A stretch of DNA of 64,000 nt from NCBI RefSeq assembly GCF_024666595.1, contig NZ_CP088296.1, forward strand, positions 3,524,501 through 3,588,500, given 5' to 3'. The notes beneath the pieces are model-generated. The model was given only the letters and a program-made list of their open reading frames with translations, was not told the DNA's origin and made no database searches. Numbering within the stretch: position 1 is the stretch's first letter; each line of letters opens with the position of its first letter. Positions 30,281-39,496 of this stretch are shown piece by piece. Both the position numbers and the translations under genes were made by a program. Source of the DNA: Sphingomonas sp. J315 (lineage in GTDB: Bacteria > Pseudomonadota > Alphaproteobacteria > Sphingomonadales > Sphingomonadaceae).

Positions 30281-30874
30281 GTGCCGTTGAGCGCGGTGGG
30301 GGCGGCCTATCCGCCGAATACCTGGTTGCAGATGGGGCCGGTGGTGGCTGGCGTGCCGCTGGCCTGGTGGGCGCTGAGGCGCTGGCCGCTAAACAATGCC
30401 AGCGTGGCCTGTGGCTGCGCCTTCGTTCTCCTCCATTTGTTCGCGGCGCGCTGGACGTACAGCAGCGTGCCCTATGACGCATGGAGCGTGGCGCTGACCG
30501 GGGTCAGTATCGACGCAACGTTTGGATTCCACCGCAACATGTTTGACCGGCTGGTCCATTTCGCCTTCGGCCTGTGCTTCGCCGCGCCGCTGGTCGAGAT
30601 CGGCACGCGCCATGCTGGGCTGACGCGGCGGATGGCGGTGCTGTTCATGGTGCTCGCCGTGCTGGCGCTGGGCGCGCTCTACGAGATTTTCGAATGGACA
30701 CTGACGCTGGGCCTCAGCCCGGAGGCGGCGGACCAGTATAACGGCCAGCAGGGCGACATGTTCGACGCGCCCAAGGATATGGCGCTGGCGCTGCTGGGGT
30801 GTTTGATCCCGCTGCCTTGGCTTAATGCCCCGCCGCAGCCGGATCGTTCGCAATCCGGGCCTTTGGACGCTTGA
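30281..30874 (+). CDS. DUF2238 (YjdF-like) membrane protein
   Basis: A polytopic membrane protein with the DUF2238 features RWTYSSVPYDAW, FHRNMFDRLVHFAFGL, ALYEIFEWTL and YNGQQGDMFDAPKDMALAL. The GTG at 30281 is the first conventional start, but the frame is open back to the asd stop and encodes a first helix (QIWWLLACLAGVPL). The true start may therefore be a CTG near 30224-30227 or lie beyond an undetected indel. Its 3' end overlaps the convergent efflux pump gene by 53 bp. Function unknown. Confidence 0.75.
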   Translation: MPLSAVGAAYPPNTWLQMGPVVAGVPLAWWALRRWPLNNASVACGCAFVLLHLFAARWTYSSVPYDAWSVALTGVSIDATFGFHRNMFDRLVHFAFGLCFAAPLVEIGTRHAGLTRRMAVLFMVLAVLALGALYEIFEWTLTLGLSPEAADQYNGQQGDMFDAPKDMALALLGCLIPLPWLNAPPQPDRSQSGPLDA

Positions 30875-32375
30875 GGAAGAGCACCAGCGGGATTGATGCG
30901 GCGGTGACGATCATCATCGCGTGGAAATCGTTGAGATAGGCGATCATCGCCGCCTGTCGCGTCACCTCTGCATTCGCCATGGCCAGCAGCGTGTCTGCCT
31001 GTCCGCCGAGATTGGTGAGCAGACTCGGGTCGAGCGTTTGCAGCCGTTCCGCCGTGATGTTCGGGGCAAGGTCGGCATGGCTGATTTGCGTGCTGCGCGC
31101 GAGGATGGTTGTGACCAGCGAGATGCCGATCGACGCGCCAATATTGCGCGACAGGTTGGTGAGGCTCGCCGCCTCGGTCCGCTGATGCGCGGGGAGGGTG
31201 GCGAAGGCCATGCCGTTGAGCGGCATGAAGATCATGCCCATCCCCAATCCCTGCACAAGTCCCGAGATGATGAACGGGGTCGATCCCATCTGGAGCGTCC
31301 AGGTGGTCATGTCCCACAGCGACCAGGCGGCGAGCGCGAAGCCGGTGCCGACCAGCAGCCGCGGATCGACTCCCCGCGCGACCAGCCGCGCCGACAGCCC
31401 CATCGTGATCAGCACGCCGACGCCGCGCGGCATCAGCAACAGCCCGGTGTCGATCACGGGATATCCGTAGAGCGTCTGGAGCATCGGCGGGAGCAGCGCC
31501 ATCGTCGCCATCATCACCACGCCCACCACCTGCATGAAGGCGAGCGCGGTGACGAGGTTGCGGTTTTTCCACAGGCTGCGCTCGAACATCGGGTTCTTGC
31601 CCATCGCCATATGCACGACGAACATCCAGATCGCGGTGCCGGCGATCAGCGTCTCGATCCAGATTTCGGTCGAGGAGAACCAGTCGGCATGCTGGCCCCG
31701 GTCGAGCATCAGCTGGAGCGCGCCGATGCCGATCGCGAGCAAGGAGAAGCCGAATATGTCGAACGTCCGCTTGCGCACCGGGCGGCTGGGCAGCAGCCAC
31801 CACAGGATCGCGAGGCAGATCACGCCCAAGGGCAGGTTGACGTAAAACACCCAGCGCCAGTTGAAGTTCTCGGTCAGCCAGCCGCCCAGCACGGGGCCGA
31901 GGATCGGGCCGATCATGATGCCCATGCCCCACACCGCCATCGCCTTTTGCTGGTCCTGTGGGCGGTTGATGTCGAGCATCACGGTCTGGCTGAGCGGGTT
32001 CATGAATGCCGCCGCAACCCCCTGAAGGATGCGGAAGAACACCATCTGCTCCAGGCTCTGCGCCGCGCCGCACAGGGCAGAGGCCGCGGTGAAGCCGATG
32101 ATCGAGATCAGAAACAGGTTGCGTGACCCGATCCGGTCGGACACCCAGCCGGTGATCGGGATCGCGATCGCCGACGCGACGATATAGCTGGTCAGCACCC
32201 AGGTGATCGTATCGGCCGTCGCGCCGAGCGAGGTCTGCATATGCGGCAGCGCGACGTTGGCGATGGTGGTGTCGAGGATCTGGATGATCGTCGCCAGCAT
32301 CACTCCGAAGGTCAGTAGGCCCTTGTTGCGCACGGGGAGGGCGGCTTCGGTGGCAGGAGTCGGGGCAGTCGCCAT
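30822..32375 (-). CDS. EmrB/QacA-type MFS drug efflux pump (DHA2 family)
   Basis: A 517-aa inner-membrane proton antiporter with 14 predicted helices. Motif C/antiporter region (GPILGPVLGGWL), TM1 (DTTIANVALPHMQTSL) and motif A (GWVSDRIGSRNLF) identify the DHA2 family. It follows emrA and marR on the minus strand; with EmrA and an outer-membrane channel it would form a tripartite exporter. ATG 32375 is chosen. A 32-bp inverted repeat separates it from emrA. Confidence 0.92.
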   Translation of the reverse strand: MATAPTPATEAALPVRNKGLLTFGVMLATIIQILDTTIANVALPHMQTSLGATADTITWVLTSYIVASAIAIPITGWVSDRIGSRNLFLISIIGFTAASALCGAAQSLEQMVFFRILQGVAAAFMNPLSQTVMLDINRPQDQQKAMAVWGMGIMIGPILGPVLGGWLTENFNWRWVFYVNLPLGVICLAILWWLLPSRPVRKRTFDIFGFSLLAIGIGALQLMLDRGQHADWFSSTEIWIETLIAGTAIWMFVVHMAMGKNPMFERSLWKNRNLVTALAFMQVVGVVMMATMALLPPMLQTLYGYPVIDTGLLLMPRGVGVLITMGLSARLVARGVDPRLLVGTGFALAAWSLWDMTTWTLQMGSTPFIISGLVQGLGMGMIFMPLNGMAFATLPAHQRTEAASLTNLSRNIGASIGISLVTTILARSTQISHADLAPNITAERLQTLDPSLLTNLGGQADTLLAMANAEVTRQAAMIAYLNDFHAMMIVTAASIPLVLFLKRPKARIANDPAAAGH

Positions 32376-32390
32376 CAAACTGCTCCCATC

Positions 32391-32496
32391 GTCACCCCCG
32401 CGAAAGCGGGGGCCCATCTCCCAAGCGCGCCGCGAACCGCGCCGGTGCGGCGGATCGACAGTCCGGGAGATGGGCCCCCGCTTTCGCGGGGGTGAC
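32391..32496. repeat. Perfect 32-bp inverted repeat, family D
   Basis: Arms 32391-32422 and 32465-32496 are perfect reverse complements (left arm begins GTCACCCCCGCGAAAGCGGG). Each arm also has an internal CCCCGCGAAAGCGGGG palindrome, so cruciform or long-hairpin RNA is possible. It lies between emrA and emrB and may lower expression of the distal gene. Confidence 0.85.
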
Positions 32497-32517
32497 GGGT
32501 TGGGAGACGCATCAGGA

Positions 32518-33576
32518 TTACTTGCGCGTATCGACGGTGACTTCGGCGGAGAGGCCGGCGATCAGCTGGCGCGGACTTTTCTCGTCGATGGCGATGCGGA
32601 CGGGCACGCGCTGGGTCACCTTGACCCAATTGCCATTGGCGTTCTGCGCCGGAAGGACCGAGGTTTCGGAACCGGTCTGCGATCCGATCGACGCGACATG
32701 GCCCTTGAGCTTCAGGCCGGGATAGGCGTCGAAGCGCACTTCGGCGGGTTGGCCGACGCGCATGTCGGCGAGGTCGGTTTCCTTGAAATTCGCCTCGATC
32801 CACGACCCGCCGGAGCGGACCAACGTGACGGCGGGCAGGCCCGACATCATCATCTGGCCGACCTGAAGCCGGTCGGCCTGGCTGACCACGCCATCGACCG
32901 GGGCACGGCGTGCGGTGCGTTCGAGATCGAGCAGCGCCTTGGCACGTTGGGCGCGGGCGGCGGCAATGGCGGGATTGATCCCTGGTACCGCGCTGCCGCT
33001 CGAAAGCTTGGCGCGGGCCTCCTGTGCATCCGCGAGCGCGCTCTGATAGCTGGCGCGGGCCTGTTCGACCGAGTGCTGCGCTTGTTCGAAGCGTGCGCGG
33101 GTGGTGAAGCCGCGATCCATCAACGCCTTTTGCCGCGCATAATCCTCCTGCGCCGACGCGATCCGGTCCTGCGCGGCCTGAATGTCCGCGCCGGTGCCGA
33201 CATAGCTGGCCTGCATCGTCGTCACCTGAACCTGCGCATTGGCGATGGCGGCGTCGGCCTGTGCCAGCGCGATGCGATAGGGTTCGGGGTCGATGCGGAA
33301 GAGGATGTCACCGGCCTTGACGCTCTGATTTTCCTTCACCGCGACCTCGACGATGCGGCCCGCGACATCGCTCGCCACCGACACCTTGTCCTGCTGGACA
33401 TAGGCATTGTCGGTCGAGACGGTGCCGCCAGACAGCGACCACCACAAAGCGATGGCGGAGATGACCACTAGCGGCACGCCGAACATCAGGATGGGGCGGA
33501 GCAGACTACGCGTAGGCTTTGCTGGCGGCGCTTCGGATGCGGTCGTGGTTTCGATGCGGGGGTCGGCTTCAGCCAT
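32518..33576 (-). CDS. EmrA/HlyD-family periplasmic adaptor of drug efflux
   Basis: A 352-aa membrane-fusion protein. Cytoplasmic tail, one transmembrane helix at about 30-48 (ILMFGVPLVVISAIALWW), lipoyl-like half (VAGRIVEVAVKENQSVKAGD), an alpha-helical hairpin rich in Gln/Ala/Arg (about 110-200), the second lipoyl half (RAPVDGVVSQADRLQVGQMM) and a beta-barrel domain. It bridges the EmrB pump to an outer-membrane channel. ATG 33576 overlaps the marR stop by 8 bp, so the operon order is marR-emrA-emrB. Confidence 0.92.
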   Translation of the reverse strand: MAEADPRIETTTASEAPPAKPTRSLLRPILMFGVPLVVISAIALWWSLSGGTVSTDNAYVQQDKVSVASDVAGRIVEVAVKENQSVKAGDILFRIDPEPYRIALAQADAAIANAQVQVTTMQASYVGTGADIQAAQDRIASAQEDYARQKALMDRGFTTRARFEQAQHSVEQARASYQSALADAQEARAKLSSGSAVPGINPAIAAARAQRAKALLDLERTARRAPVDGVVSQADRLQVGQMMMSGLPAVTLVRSGGSWIEANFKETDLADMRVGQPAEVRFDAYPGLKLKGHVASIGSQTGSETSVLPAQNANGNWVKVTQRVPVRIAIDEKSPRQLIAGLSAEVTVDTRK

Positions 33577-34024
33577 TGGCGGCCTCGTTGGACTGGCCGG
33601 TCGAGAGATTGTCGCGCAGCTGTTCGAGCAGCGCGTGAAGCTTTGCCTGATCGTCGGGAGCGATGCCCTCGGCGGCGTCGATAAACAGCGCGTCGGCAAT
33701 AGACTTGAGCTGGAGCAGGATCGGCTGGGCGGCGTCGGTCAGGTGGATGCGCCAAACGCGGCGGTCGCCCGGATCGCGGCGGCGTTCGACCCAGCCGGCT
33801 TCCTCCAGCCGGTCGATCATGCGGCCTAGGGTGATCGGTTCGACCTCCAGTAGTTCGGCGAGCATGCCCTGGTTGCTGCCTTCATGCCGCTTGAGCACGC
33901 TGAGCGTTCGCCATTGCTGGCGGGTGACGCCGATGAGACGCGCGCGTTCGTCGAAGCGCTTGCGGAGCAGGCGGGAGACGTCGCTGATCAAGAACCCAAG
34001 TGAGTCGGTCATAAGCGGCGACAT
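33569..34024 (-). CDS. MarR-family transcriptional regulator
   Basis: A 151-aa winged-helix repressor. Helix-turn-helix and wing are seen as NQGMLAELLEVEPITLGRMI and DRLEEAGWVERRRDPGDRRV. First gene of the efflux operon; a perfect palindrome abuts its start codon, indicating autorepression relieved by a drug-like ligand. ATG 34024 or the in-frame ATG at 34012 are both possible starts. Confidence 0.92.
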   Translation of the reverse strand: MSPLMTDSLGFLISDVSRLLRKRFDERARLIGVTRQQWRTLSVLKRHEGSNQGMLAELLEVEPITLGRMIDRLEEAGWVERRRDPGDRRVWRIHLTDAAQPILLQLKSIADALFIDAAEGIAPDDQAKLHALLEQLRDNLSTGQSNEAANG

Positions 34025-34025
34025 A

Positions 34026-34039
34026 ATAAGCCTGCTTAT
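34026..34039. promoter_or_regulatory. Palindromic operator at the marR start
   Basis: ATAAGC-CT-GCTTAT is a perfect 14-bp palindrome beginning two bases upstream of the marR ATG. MarR proteins typically bind such AT-rich palindromes; binding here would block transcription of marR-emrA-emrB. Confidence 0.65.
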
Positions 34040-34140
34040 AAAATGCTAGTGATATAAGTTGCGAATTGCGACTGATTCGATTGCGTTCAACGCAACCGCC
34101 GACGCTTTCGCGCGGGGCCAATCCGGTGCAGAGAACTGCG

Positions 34141-34890
34141 ATGACCGAGACTTTCGAGAGCTTCGACGGCCAGACCCTGGCCTGGCGCGAGATGGGGCAG
34201 GGGCGGCCGGTGGTGCTGATCCACGGCTATTTCTCCGACGCGCAGACCAACTGGATCAAATATGGCACCGCCGCGAAGCTGGTGGATGCGGGGTTCCGGG
34301 TTATCATGCCGGACCTGCGTGCGCATGGAGACAGCGCGCGACCGCATGATCCCGCCGCCTATCCGCCCGACGCGCTGGCGCAGGATGCGGAGGCGCTGAT
34401 CGCGCATCTGAGGCTGACCGATTATGATCTGGGCGGCTATTCGCTCGGTGCGCGCACCACAATGCGGGTGTTGGCGCGCGGCATTGCGCCGACGCCGCGG
34501 CGGGTGATCCTGTCGGGGCTGGGCGACGAGGGGGTGACCGATACCGGCCGCCGCGCGGGATTCTTCCGCCGCGTGCTGACCGGCTTCGGCAGCTTCGTGC
34601 GCGGCGACAAGGAATTCATGTCGCAGGCATTCCTCAAGACCACCGGCGGCGACCCGGTGGCACTGCTCGGTATCCTCGATACGTTCGTCGATACGCCGCC
34701 CGAAGCGGTGGCCATGCTCGACGTGCCGGTGCTGGTGGTCGCGGGGGCGGAGGATGACGAGGTGGGGTCGTTCACCGGCCTAGCCGCGATGCTGCCCGAC
34801 GCGCGCTTCGTCGAGATTCCGGGCAACCACATGAGCGCGGTGACGCGGCCCGAACTGGGCGATGCGATCGTAACATTTCTGACCGCTTGA
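34141..34890 (+). CDS. Alpha/beta-fold hydrolase
   Basis: A 249-aa single-domain hydrolase, divergent from marR. Oxyanion strand VVLIHGYFSDAQ, nucleophile elbow GYSLGARTT (Ser), acid region VVAGAEDDEVG and catalytic His in PGNHMSAV. No signal peptide, so cytoplasmic. ATG 34141 gives MTETFESFDGQTLAWREMG. Substrate unknown; the divergent palindrome raises the chance that MarR also touches this promoter. Confidence 0.88.
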   Translation: MTETFESFDGQTLAWREMGQGRPVVLIHGYFSDAQTNWIKYGTAAKLVDAGFRVIMPDLRAHGDSARPHDPAAYPPDALAQDAEALIAHLRLTDYDLGGYSLGARTTMRVLARGIAPTPRRVILSGLGDEGVTDTGRRAGFFRRVLTGFGSFVRGDKEFMSQAFLKTTGGDPVALLGILDTFVDTPPEAVAMLDVPVLVVAGAEDDEVGSFTGLAAMLPDARFVEIPGNHMSAVTRPELGDAIVTFLTA

Positions 34891-34948
34891 CCCGGTCGGG
34901 GGCCGGGCGCAGGTTGCGCGCCATCCAAACTAGACAATCGAGGGATTG

Positions 34949-36784
34949 ATGATCCGCACCGGAATTTCGACGATCGCGCTCGCCCTGTTGCTGGCCGGGC
35001 CGGGGGCTGCACAGAGCCAGAAGGCCGCTGCACCGAGCGCGGGGGCGGCGACCCCGGCCGGAGCCGATGCGTTCCTGAAGCGCGCCGAGGCCGAGTATAA
35101 GGAATACTCGCTCGATGCCGCGCGGATCGCATGGCTGTACGCCACCTACATCAACGACGACACCTCCGCGCTGGTCGCGAAGAGCGGAGCGAAGGGGACC
35201 GAGATGGCGGTCCGCTTCGCGCTGGAGGCGGCGAAGTATGACAAGGTTCAGGGCCTGTCGCCCGACACGCGGCGTCAGCTGAACATCCTGCGCTCGCGCA
35301 TCACCTCGCCCGCGCCGACGCGCGAGGGCGCAGCGTCGGCACTCTCGCAGCTGCAGACCGACATGCAGACCGTCTATGGTACGGGCAAGGGGACGCTGAA
35401 GGGCCAGCCGATCAGCGGCAGCGACATCGAAGCGGCGATGGGCACCAATCGCAATCCCGACGAACTGAAGGAGATGTGGACCAGCTGGCACGACAATGTC
35501 GGTGCGCCGCAGCGTCAGGACTATCAGCGCGCGGTCGGGCTGCTGAACGAGGGTGCGCGCGAGCTGGGCTACAAGGATGTCGGGTCGATGTGGCGGTCGA
35601 ATTACGACATGCCGCCGGAGGAGTTCGCCAAGCTCACCGACAAATTGTGGAACGAAGTTAAGCCGCTGTACGAGTCGCTGCACACCTATGTCCGGTGGAA
35701 GCTCAACGAGAAATATGGCGACGCGGTTCAGTCGAAGACCGGCCCGATCCGCGCCGACCTGCTCGGCAACATGTGGGCGCAGGAATGGGGCAATATCTAT
35801 GACGTGGTCGCGCCGCCGGGATCGGGCGATGTCGGCTACGATATTGGCGAGCTGCTGGTCGCGAAGGATTATGACGCAATCAAGATGGTGAAGACCGGCG
35901 AGGCGTTCTACTCCTCGCTCGGGCTCGATCCGATGCCGGAGACGTTCTGGAAGCGGTCGCAGTTCTTGAAGCCCGCCGACCGTGAAGTGCAGTGCCATGC
36001 GTCGGCGTGGAACCTCGACGATGTCGACGATCTGCGCATCAAGATGTGCATCAAGGTCAATTCTGACGACTTCATCACGATCCAGCATGAGCTGGGGCAT
36101 AACTATTATCAGCGCGCCTATAACAAGCTGCCGATCCTGTATCGCGACGGGGCCAATGACGGCTTCCACGAGGCGATCGGCGACTTTGCGGCGCTGTCGA
36201 TCACGCCGGACTATCTGGTTCAGGTCGGCCTACTCGACGAGAGCAAGGTGCCGAGCGCGGACAAGGATACCGGGTTGCTGCTGCGTCAGGCGATGGACAA
36301 GGTCGCGTTCCTGCCGTTCGGACTGCTGATCGACAAATGGCGCTGGGGCGTGTTTTCGGGCGGCATTCCGGCGGGCGGCTATCAGGGCGCATGGGACGCG
36401 CTGCGGCTGCAATATCAGGGCATCGTCCCGCCGGTGAAGCGCGACGAGACGAAGTTCGATCCCGCCGCGAAATATCATATCCCGGCGAATGTGCCCTATA
36501 CCCGCTACTTCCTCGCGCGGCTGCTGCAGTTCCAGTTCTACAAGGCGGCGTGCGATCAGGCCGGGTGGCAAGGGCCGCTTCACCGCTGTTCCTTCTATGG
36601 GAACAAGGAGGTCGGTGCGAAATTGAACGCGATGCTGGAGATGGGATCGTCCAAGCCCTGGCCCGACGCGCTCGAGGCGTTCACCGGCAGCCGCGAGATG
36701 TCGGGCGCGGCGATGGTCGAATATTTCGCGCCGCTCAAGGGATGGCTCGACGAGCAGAACAAGGGCAAGCCGACGGGCTGGTAA
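34949..36784 (+). CDS. M2-family (angiotensin-converting-enzyme-like) zinc peptidase
   Basis: A 611-aa secreted or periplasmic dipeptidyl carboxypeptidase. Signal peptide MIRTGISTIALALLLAGPGA ends near AQSQ. Zinc motif HELGH at residues 380-384 with the third ligand Glu 408 (FHEAIGDFAALS), as in ACE. C-terminal FYKAACDQAGWQGPLHRCSF matches the M2 conserved region. ATG 34949 follows AGGGA. Followed by an intrinsic terminator. Confidence 0.94.
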   Translation: MIRTGISTIALALLLAGPGAAQSQKAAAPSAGAATPAGADAFLKRAEAEYKEYSLDAARIAWLYATYINDDTSALVAKSGAKGTEMAVRFALEAAKYDKVQGLSPDTRRQLNILRSRITSPAPTREGAASALSQLQTDMQTVYGTGKGTLKGQPISGSDIEAAMGTNRNPDELKEMWTSWHDNVGAPQRQDYQRAVGLLNEGARELGYKDVGSMWRSNYDMPPEEFAKLTDKLWNEVKPLYESLHTYVRWKLNEKYGDAVQSKTGPIRADLLGNMWAQEWGNIYDVVAPPGSGDVGYDIGELLVAKDYDAIKMVKTGEAFYSSLGLDPMPETFWKRSQFLKPADREVQCHASAWNLDDVDDLRIKMCIKVNSDDFITIQHELGHNYYQRAYNKLPILYRDGANDGFHEAIGDFAALSITPDYLVQVGLLDESKVPSADKDTGLLLRQAMDKVAFLPFGLLIDKWRWGVFSGGIPAGGYQGAWDALRLQYQGIVPPVKRDETKFDPAAKYHIPANVPYTRYFLARLLQFQFYKAACDQAGWQGPLHRCSFYGNKEVGAKLNAMLEMGSSKPWPDALEAFTGSREMSGAAMVEYFAPLKGWLDEQNKGKPTGW

Positions 36785-36787
36785 CAG

Positions 36788-36828
36788 AAAGGGCCGCCCC
36801 GAGATGCTCGCGGCGGCCCTTTCCTTTT
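36788..36828 (+). terminator. Intrinsic terminator after the M2 peptidase
   Basis: AAAGGGCCGCC (36788-36798) pairs with GGCGGCCCTTT (36812-36822), followed by CCTTTT. It starts three bases after the peptidase stop. Confidence 0.85.
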
Positions 36829-36843
36829 GACGGGTGAGCGCGG

Positions 36844-37485
36844 CTACTTGCCCGCCTTGTCCTTGGGCTTGGGCGCGGCGGCATCTTCCGGCCCGCCCTG
36901 ACCCTTTTGCACCGCATAAAAGATACCCGCGACCGCCGCACCGATCGCGGCGACGCCGCCGATCACGGTCGCGAAGAAATTGCGGTCGCCCATCTTCTCG
37001 CGCGTTTCCGACACAAACTGTACGGGCGTTGATTCGGTAACGGTCTGCGCGGCAGTCTGCGCGGCCGACGAGACCTTGGCGGCAGCGGCCTCGACGGCGG
37101 CACGGGGCCGGCTGGCGGCGCTATTGCGAGTCGAGGCGCGCGGCTTTGCCGTCGCGGCAGGCTTGCGCGCGGCGGCGGTGCGGCGCGGTGGCGGGGCCTT
37201 GTCGGCGACGGCAGGAGCCTTGGCGGCCGGCTTGGGCGCGGTGGTCTTCTTGGCCGGCGTGGCGGGCTTCTCCGCAACAGCCTTTTCGGCCACAGGCTTC
37301 GGCGCGGCCTTCGGCTTGGCCGGAGCCTTGGCTTTGGTGGGCGCCTTTGCCTTGGCTGGAGCGGCTTCCTTGGCTTCAGTCGCCTTGGCGGCGGCGGGCT
37401 TGGCGGCGGCCTTGCGCGGCCTGGCCGGAGCCTTGGCCTTGGTTGGGGTGCCGTCTTCGTTCGATGTGGTCGGGGCTTTCGCCAT
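36844..37485 (-). CDS. Ala/Lys/Pro-rich protein with C-terminal membrane helix
   Basis: A 213-aa protein. Residues about 1-150 are a low-complexity Lys/Ala/Pro repeat region (AKAKAPTKAKAPAKPKAAPK) like histone-H1 or phasin-type tails. Then comes a helical stretch (VEAAAAKVSSAAQTAAQTVT) and a conserved end REKMGDRNFFATVIGGVAAI with one transmembrane segment and a short basic tail. It could be a DNA- or polymer-associated membrane protein; the repeats give no specific family. ATG 37485 chosen. Confidence 0.65.
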   Translation of the reverse strand: MAKAPTTSNEDGTPTKAKAPARPRKAAAKPAAAKATEAKEAAPAKAKAPTKAKAPAKPKAAPKPVAEKAVAEKPATPAKKTTAPKPAAKAPAVADKAPPPRRTAAARKPAATAKPRASTRNSAASRPRAAVEAAAAKVSSAAQTAAQTVTESTPVQFVSETREKMGDRNFFATVIGGVAAIGAAVAGIFYAVQKGQGGPEDAAAPKPKDKAGK

Positions 37486-37606
37486 CACGCAACTCCAGTG
37501 GTTTCGTGTCTGTAACCAACCTGAGGCAATTCGGTTTCCCGCGTCAATCTTTTCCGGTTCCAGTTCCACTGGAACGTTGCAGCACTGGCCCGCGCGAGCG
37601 GAAAAC

Positions 37607-39045
37607 CTAACGGAACGGCGGCTCGTTGAACGCGCGCAATTTCCGGCTGTGCAGCTTCGCCCCTTCGCGGCGCAGCTCCTCGCACGTCTCGATCCCGATC
37701 TTGAGATGCTCGGCGATTGCGCGCTCGTAGAAGCGATTTGCCTGGCCGGGGAGCTTGAGTTCGCCGTGGAGCGGCTTGTCCGACACGCAGAGCAGGGTGC
37801 CGTAAGGAACGCGGAAGCGATAGCCCTGAGCCGCCAGCGTCGCGCTCTCCATGTCGACGCCGACCGCGCGGCTCAAGGAGAAGCGCAGCGCAGAGCGCGA
37901 GAAGCGCAATTCCCAGTTGCGGTCGTCGGTGGTGACGATCGTGCCGGTGCGCAACCGGCGCTTGAGCTCGTCGCCCGACTGGCCCGACACCGTCTCCGCC
38001 GCGCGGGCGAGCGCCTGTTGCACTTCCGCAATCGCGGGGATCGGGATTTCGGGGGGGCAGGACGTCGTCGAGCACATGGTCGTCGCGCAGGTAGGCGTGC
38101 GCGAGAACGTAGTCGCCGATCCGCTGGCTCGGGCGCAAGCCGCCGCAATGGCCGATCATCAGCCATGCTTCTGGGCGGAGCACGGCGAGGTGGTCGGTGA
38201 TCGTCTTCGCGTTCGACGGGCCGACGCCGATATTGACCAGCGTGATCCCGCTGCCGTCCTCCGCCATCAGGTGCCAGGCGGGCATCTGGTGGCGCCGCCA
38301 GGCGCTGTCGGTCAGCAGCATCTCGGGATCGTCGCCGGCCTTGAAAATCATGCCGCCCGGCCCGGACACGCCGGTAAAGCGGCTGCCTTCGCCAACCTGC
38401 TCCGACGCCCAGCGGACGAATTCGTCGACATAGCGGTGATAGTTGGTGAACAGGATATACTGCTGCACATGCTCGGTCGGGGTGCCGGTATAGTGGCGCA
38501 GCCGCGCGAGGCTGAAATCAGTGCGCAGAGCATCGAACAGTGCGAGCGGACGGGTGCCGTCCTGGCTGATCCAGCTGCCATCGGCGATCTCGTCGCCGAT
38601 ATGCGCCAGCTCGGTCGCCGGGAAATGCCGCGCGAGTTCGAGCACCGACACCTGATCCATCTTCAGCACATGGCTGGGGTCGATGACATAGGGGAAGGGG
38701 GATTTCCTGCCGCCCGGTGGTCGCACTGACCTCGACGTCATAATCCTCGATCAACAGGGTCAGCTGTTCGACCAGATAGTCGGCGAACATCGCGGGGCGG
38801 GTGACGCTGATTGCATAGTCGCCGGGTTCGACCAGTCGGCCGAAGCTGCGCGCCGGGGTCGGGCGGTCCACTTCGTTGCGATAGCGGACGCGGATTTCGG
38901 GATAGGCGAAGCTGCCGTCGGTGCGGCGCTCCGGATCCGGGGCGATCCCCTGGGTCAGATAGAGATCAAGGGCCTCACGCAGGCGGGTGACGGAGGCGGT
39001 GTGCAGCCGATCCAGTTCGGCGACGATTTGTTCTGCTTGTGTCAT
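37607..39045 (-). pseudogene. amn: AMP nucleosidase (two frameshifts as sequenced)
   Basis: An enzyme that splits AMP to adenine and ribose 5-phosphate. Three frames carry successive parts: the N-terminal domain (VARL-type start MTQAEQIVAELDRLHTASVT, ending VEVSATTGRQEIP), the middle (FPYVIDPSHVLKMDQVSVLE, GVGPSNAKTITDHLAVLRPE) and the catalytic end (RAVGVDMESATLAAQGYRF). Removing one G at 38697-38701 and one of seven G at 38051-38057 fuses them into 478 aa (1437 bases). Start ATG 39045. Confidence 0.9.
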
Positions 39046-39103
39046 CTTCAACGGCTAATTTGCCGCGATGACGTTGGCAAGACAGGATGGGGACAAGACA
39101 TGA

Positions 39104-39139
39104 TGGGGCACGCAGATCCGACAGGACCGGCGTGCCCCA
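39104..39139 (-). terminator. GC-rich hairpin after the small Ala-rich membrane protein gene
   Basis: TGGGGCACGC (39104-39113) pairs with GCGTGCCCCA (39130-39139), between that gene's stop and the amn start. No T-run, so termination is only likely. Confidence 0.5.
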
Positions 39140-39144
39140 GCGCC

Positions 39145-39411
39145 TCACTTGGTTTCGTCGTCCTTGTCCAGCAGCTTGCTGACGCCGAACGCGGCACCTG
39201 CAACTGCGGCAGCCGCGCCTGCGGCGATCGCCGCAGCCGCGACGGGGTTCTTCTTCGCTGCGTCGACGACATCGTCGAACGCGCCGCTGATCGCTTCGCC
39301 CGCGTCGGTCAGGGCTTCTTTTGCCTGGCTGAACAGCGACTCGTCGGCTGCGGCTTCGGTGGTGGTTTCGGTGGTCGCCGGGGTGGCGGCGGGCTTGGTC
39401 TCGGTGGTCAT
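39145..39411 (-). CDS. Small Ala-rich protein with C-terminal membrane segment
   Basis: An 88-aa protein. Thr/Glu-rich N-terminus, an amphipathic helix (FSQAKEALTDAGEAISGAFD) and an Ala-rich hydrophobic segment (NPVAAAAIAAGAAAAVAGAA) ending in KLLDKDDETK. The general layout resembles the ElaB/YqjD type of ribosome- or membrane-associated tail-anchored proteins, though no family hit can be claimed. ATG 39411 lies after GGGAGACC. Confidence 0.6.
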   Translation of the reverse strand: MTTETKPAATPATTETTTEAAADESLFSQAKEALTDAGEAISGAFDDVVDAAKKNPVAAAAIAAGAAAAVAGAAFGVSKLLDKDDETK

Positions 39412-39496
39412 TTCGGGGTCTCCCTTCCACAGTGACAACAGCTTCGCCGCACGCCGGTTCCCCCGTCAACGGCGAACCGGCGCGCGACCGAAACCG

